A stretch of DNA of 64,000 bases, taken from assembly GCF_963668215.1 (NCBI RefSeq), contig NZ_OY764190.1, forward strand, positions 5,146,001 to 5,210,000, given 5' to 3'. The translations under genes and the position numbers were made by a program. The notes under the pieces are model-generated. The model made no database searches. It saw only the letters and a list, made by a program, of their open reading frames with translations, and was not told the origin of the DNA. The stretch's first letter is position 1. Each line of letters starts with the position of its first letter. This DNA comes from an uncultured Desulfosarcina sp. Its GTDB lineage: Bacteria; Desulfobacterota; Desulfobacteria; Desulfobacterales; Desulfosarcinaceae. Shown in pieces: positions 63,844 through 64,000 of the stretch.

Positions 63844-64000
63844 TTAATTGCTTTTATCATCCCAAATAGGATGTCTCAATTTCCATCCATCGTTCTCTAT
63901 TTTCCATAGATGTGGAGACCGATGATTATCACATAATTTCAAAAAATAATCAGGATCTATATTTAGATATTCCATTATTTCATTAAAATATTTGTCAGGA
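63844..64000 (-). CDS. N-acetyl sugar amidotransferase, C-terminal part (cut by window edge)
   Basis: On the - strand the frame from the window edge encodes 51 residues, PDKYFNEIMEYLNIDPDYF to WKLRHPIWDDKSN, ending at TAA 63844-63846. The pattern of a small helical domain followed by SPHLW and a WKLRHPIW tail matches the C-terminus of WbpG/PseA/PtmG-type amidotransferases, which work with HisH/HisF-like partners to make acetamidino sugars. The N-terminal ATP-binding part lies outside the window, so assignment rests on the tail only. Confidence 0.65.
   Translation of the reverse strand, partial: PDKYFNEIMEYLNIDPDYFLKLCDNHRSPHLWKIENDGWKLRHPIWDDKSN

Noticed and set aside
1..64000. CRISPR arrays, tRNA or rRNA genes
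   Set aside because: No spaced direct repeats, cloverleaf-like segments or rRNA-like sequence were noticed on reading; small RNAs could be missed by eye.

Overview
The window reads as chromosomal DNA of a Gram-negative deltaproteobacterium (Desulfobacterota), most likely a sulfate reducer of the Desulfosarcina type. This is an inference from gene style, not a database match: an MglA-like GTPase beside PATAN/cNMP and PilZ proteins, an acetyl-CoA synthetase with its own sodium:solute symporter, an EF-G paralogue, and the order xseA-xseB-ispA-dxs-tlyA. I saw no rRNA, tRNA or CRISPR array. The first 36 kb is GC-rich. From about 36.5 kb onward most genes are clearly AT-richer, and several (42.7-43.4 kb, 47-51.4 kb) extremely so, which points to a laterally acquired surface-polysaccharide locus.

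Region 1 (0-15.4 kb, + strand) holds a TPR protein, an MglA-like GTPase, a PATAN+cNMP protein and a PilZ protein, which look like one cell-surface or motility signalling unit. Next come purC overlapping a ParB-like gene, a TetR regulator, then acs, an SSS symporter and its 28-residue companion (acetate uptake and activation). A tightly coupled four-gene operon follows: response regulator, degenerate histidine kinase fused to a DnaQ-type exonuclease, SPL-like radical SAM protein, and secreted SNase-like nuclease. A bidirectional terminator at 15.43 kb closes it.

Region 2 (15.5-24.2 kb) is mostly on the - strand: EF-G-like factor, then xseA-xseB-ispA-dxs-tlyA (exonuclease VII, isoprenoid precursors, rRNA methylation), a small hypothetical gene, and a divergent Bax-inhibitor-1 family gene with a good sigma70 promoter and a terminator.

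Region 3 (24.2-64 kb) is all - strand apart from mobile-element genes and fragments. Its promoter-distal end holds glmM, a left-handed beta-helix protein, a broken HEPN gene, a WbpM/FlaA1-type dehydratase, a PglC-type initiating sugar transferase, a WbpV-like epimerase, glycosyltransferases, wecB, a heparinase II/III-like protein, two sulfotransferases, a Wzy-like polymerase and a Wzx flippase. Together these suggest a sulfated amino-sugar polysaccharide. Its promoter-proximal end (48.6-64 kb) is a cassette of N-acetyl-sugar amidotransferase (cut by the window edge), ABC flippase, NeuB-type synthase, SDR, KdsC-like phosphatase, aldehyde dehydrogenase, complete transketolase, FkbM methyltransferase, CMP-sugar synthetase, DapA-family aldolase and capsule-type glycosyltransferases. 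The set synthase + phosphatase + cytidylyltransferase is the core of a CMP-nonulosonic (or related ulosonic) acid pathway. The added transketolase, aldolase and dehydrogenase are unusual, and this is my best candidate for an undescribed biosynthetic system.

Three insertion events can be resolved to the base. An IS481-family element (40128-41328, 7-bp duplication) splits a 33-codon ORF that overlaps the start of wzx. An IS4-family element (43416-46939, 7-bp duplication) sits just upstream of a small kinase gene. An IS21-family element (43816-46028, 6-bp duplication) is nested inside the IS4 transposase gene, which can be rejoined in frame.
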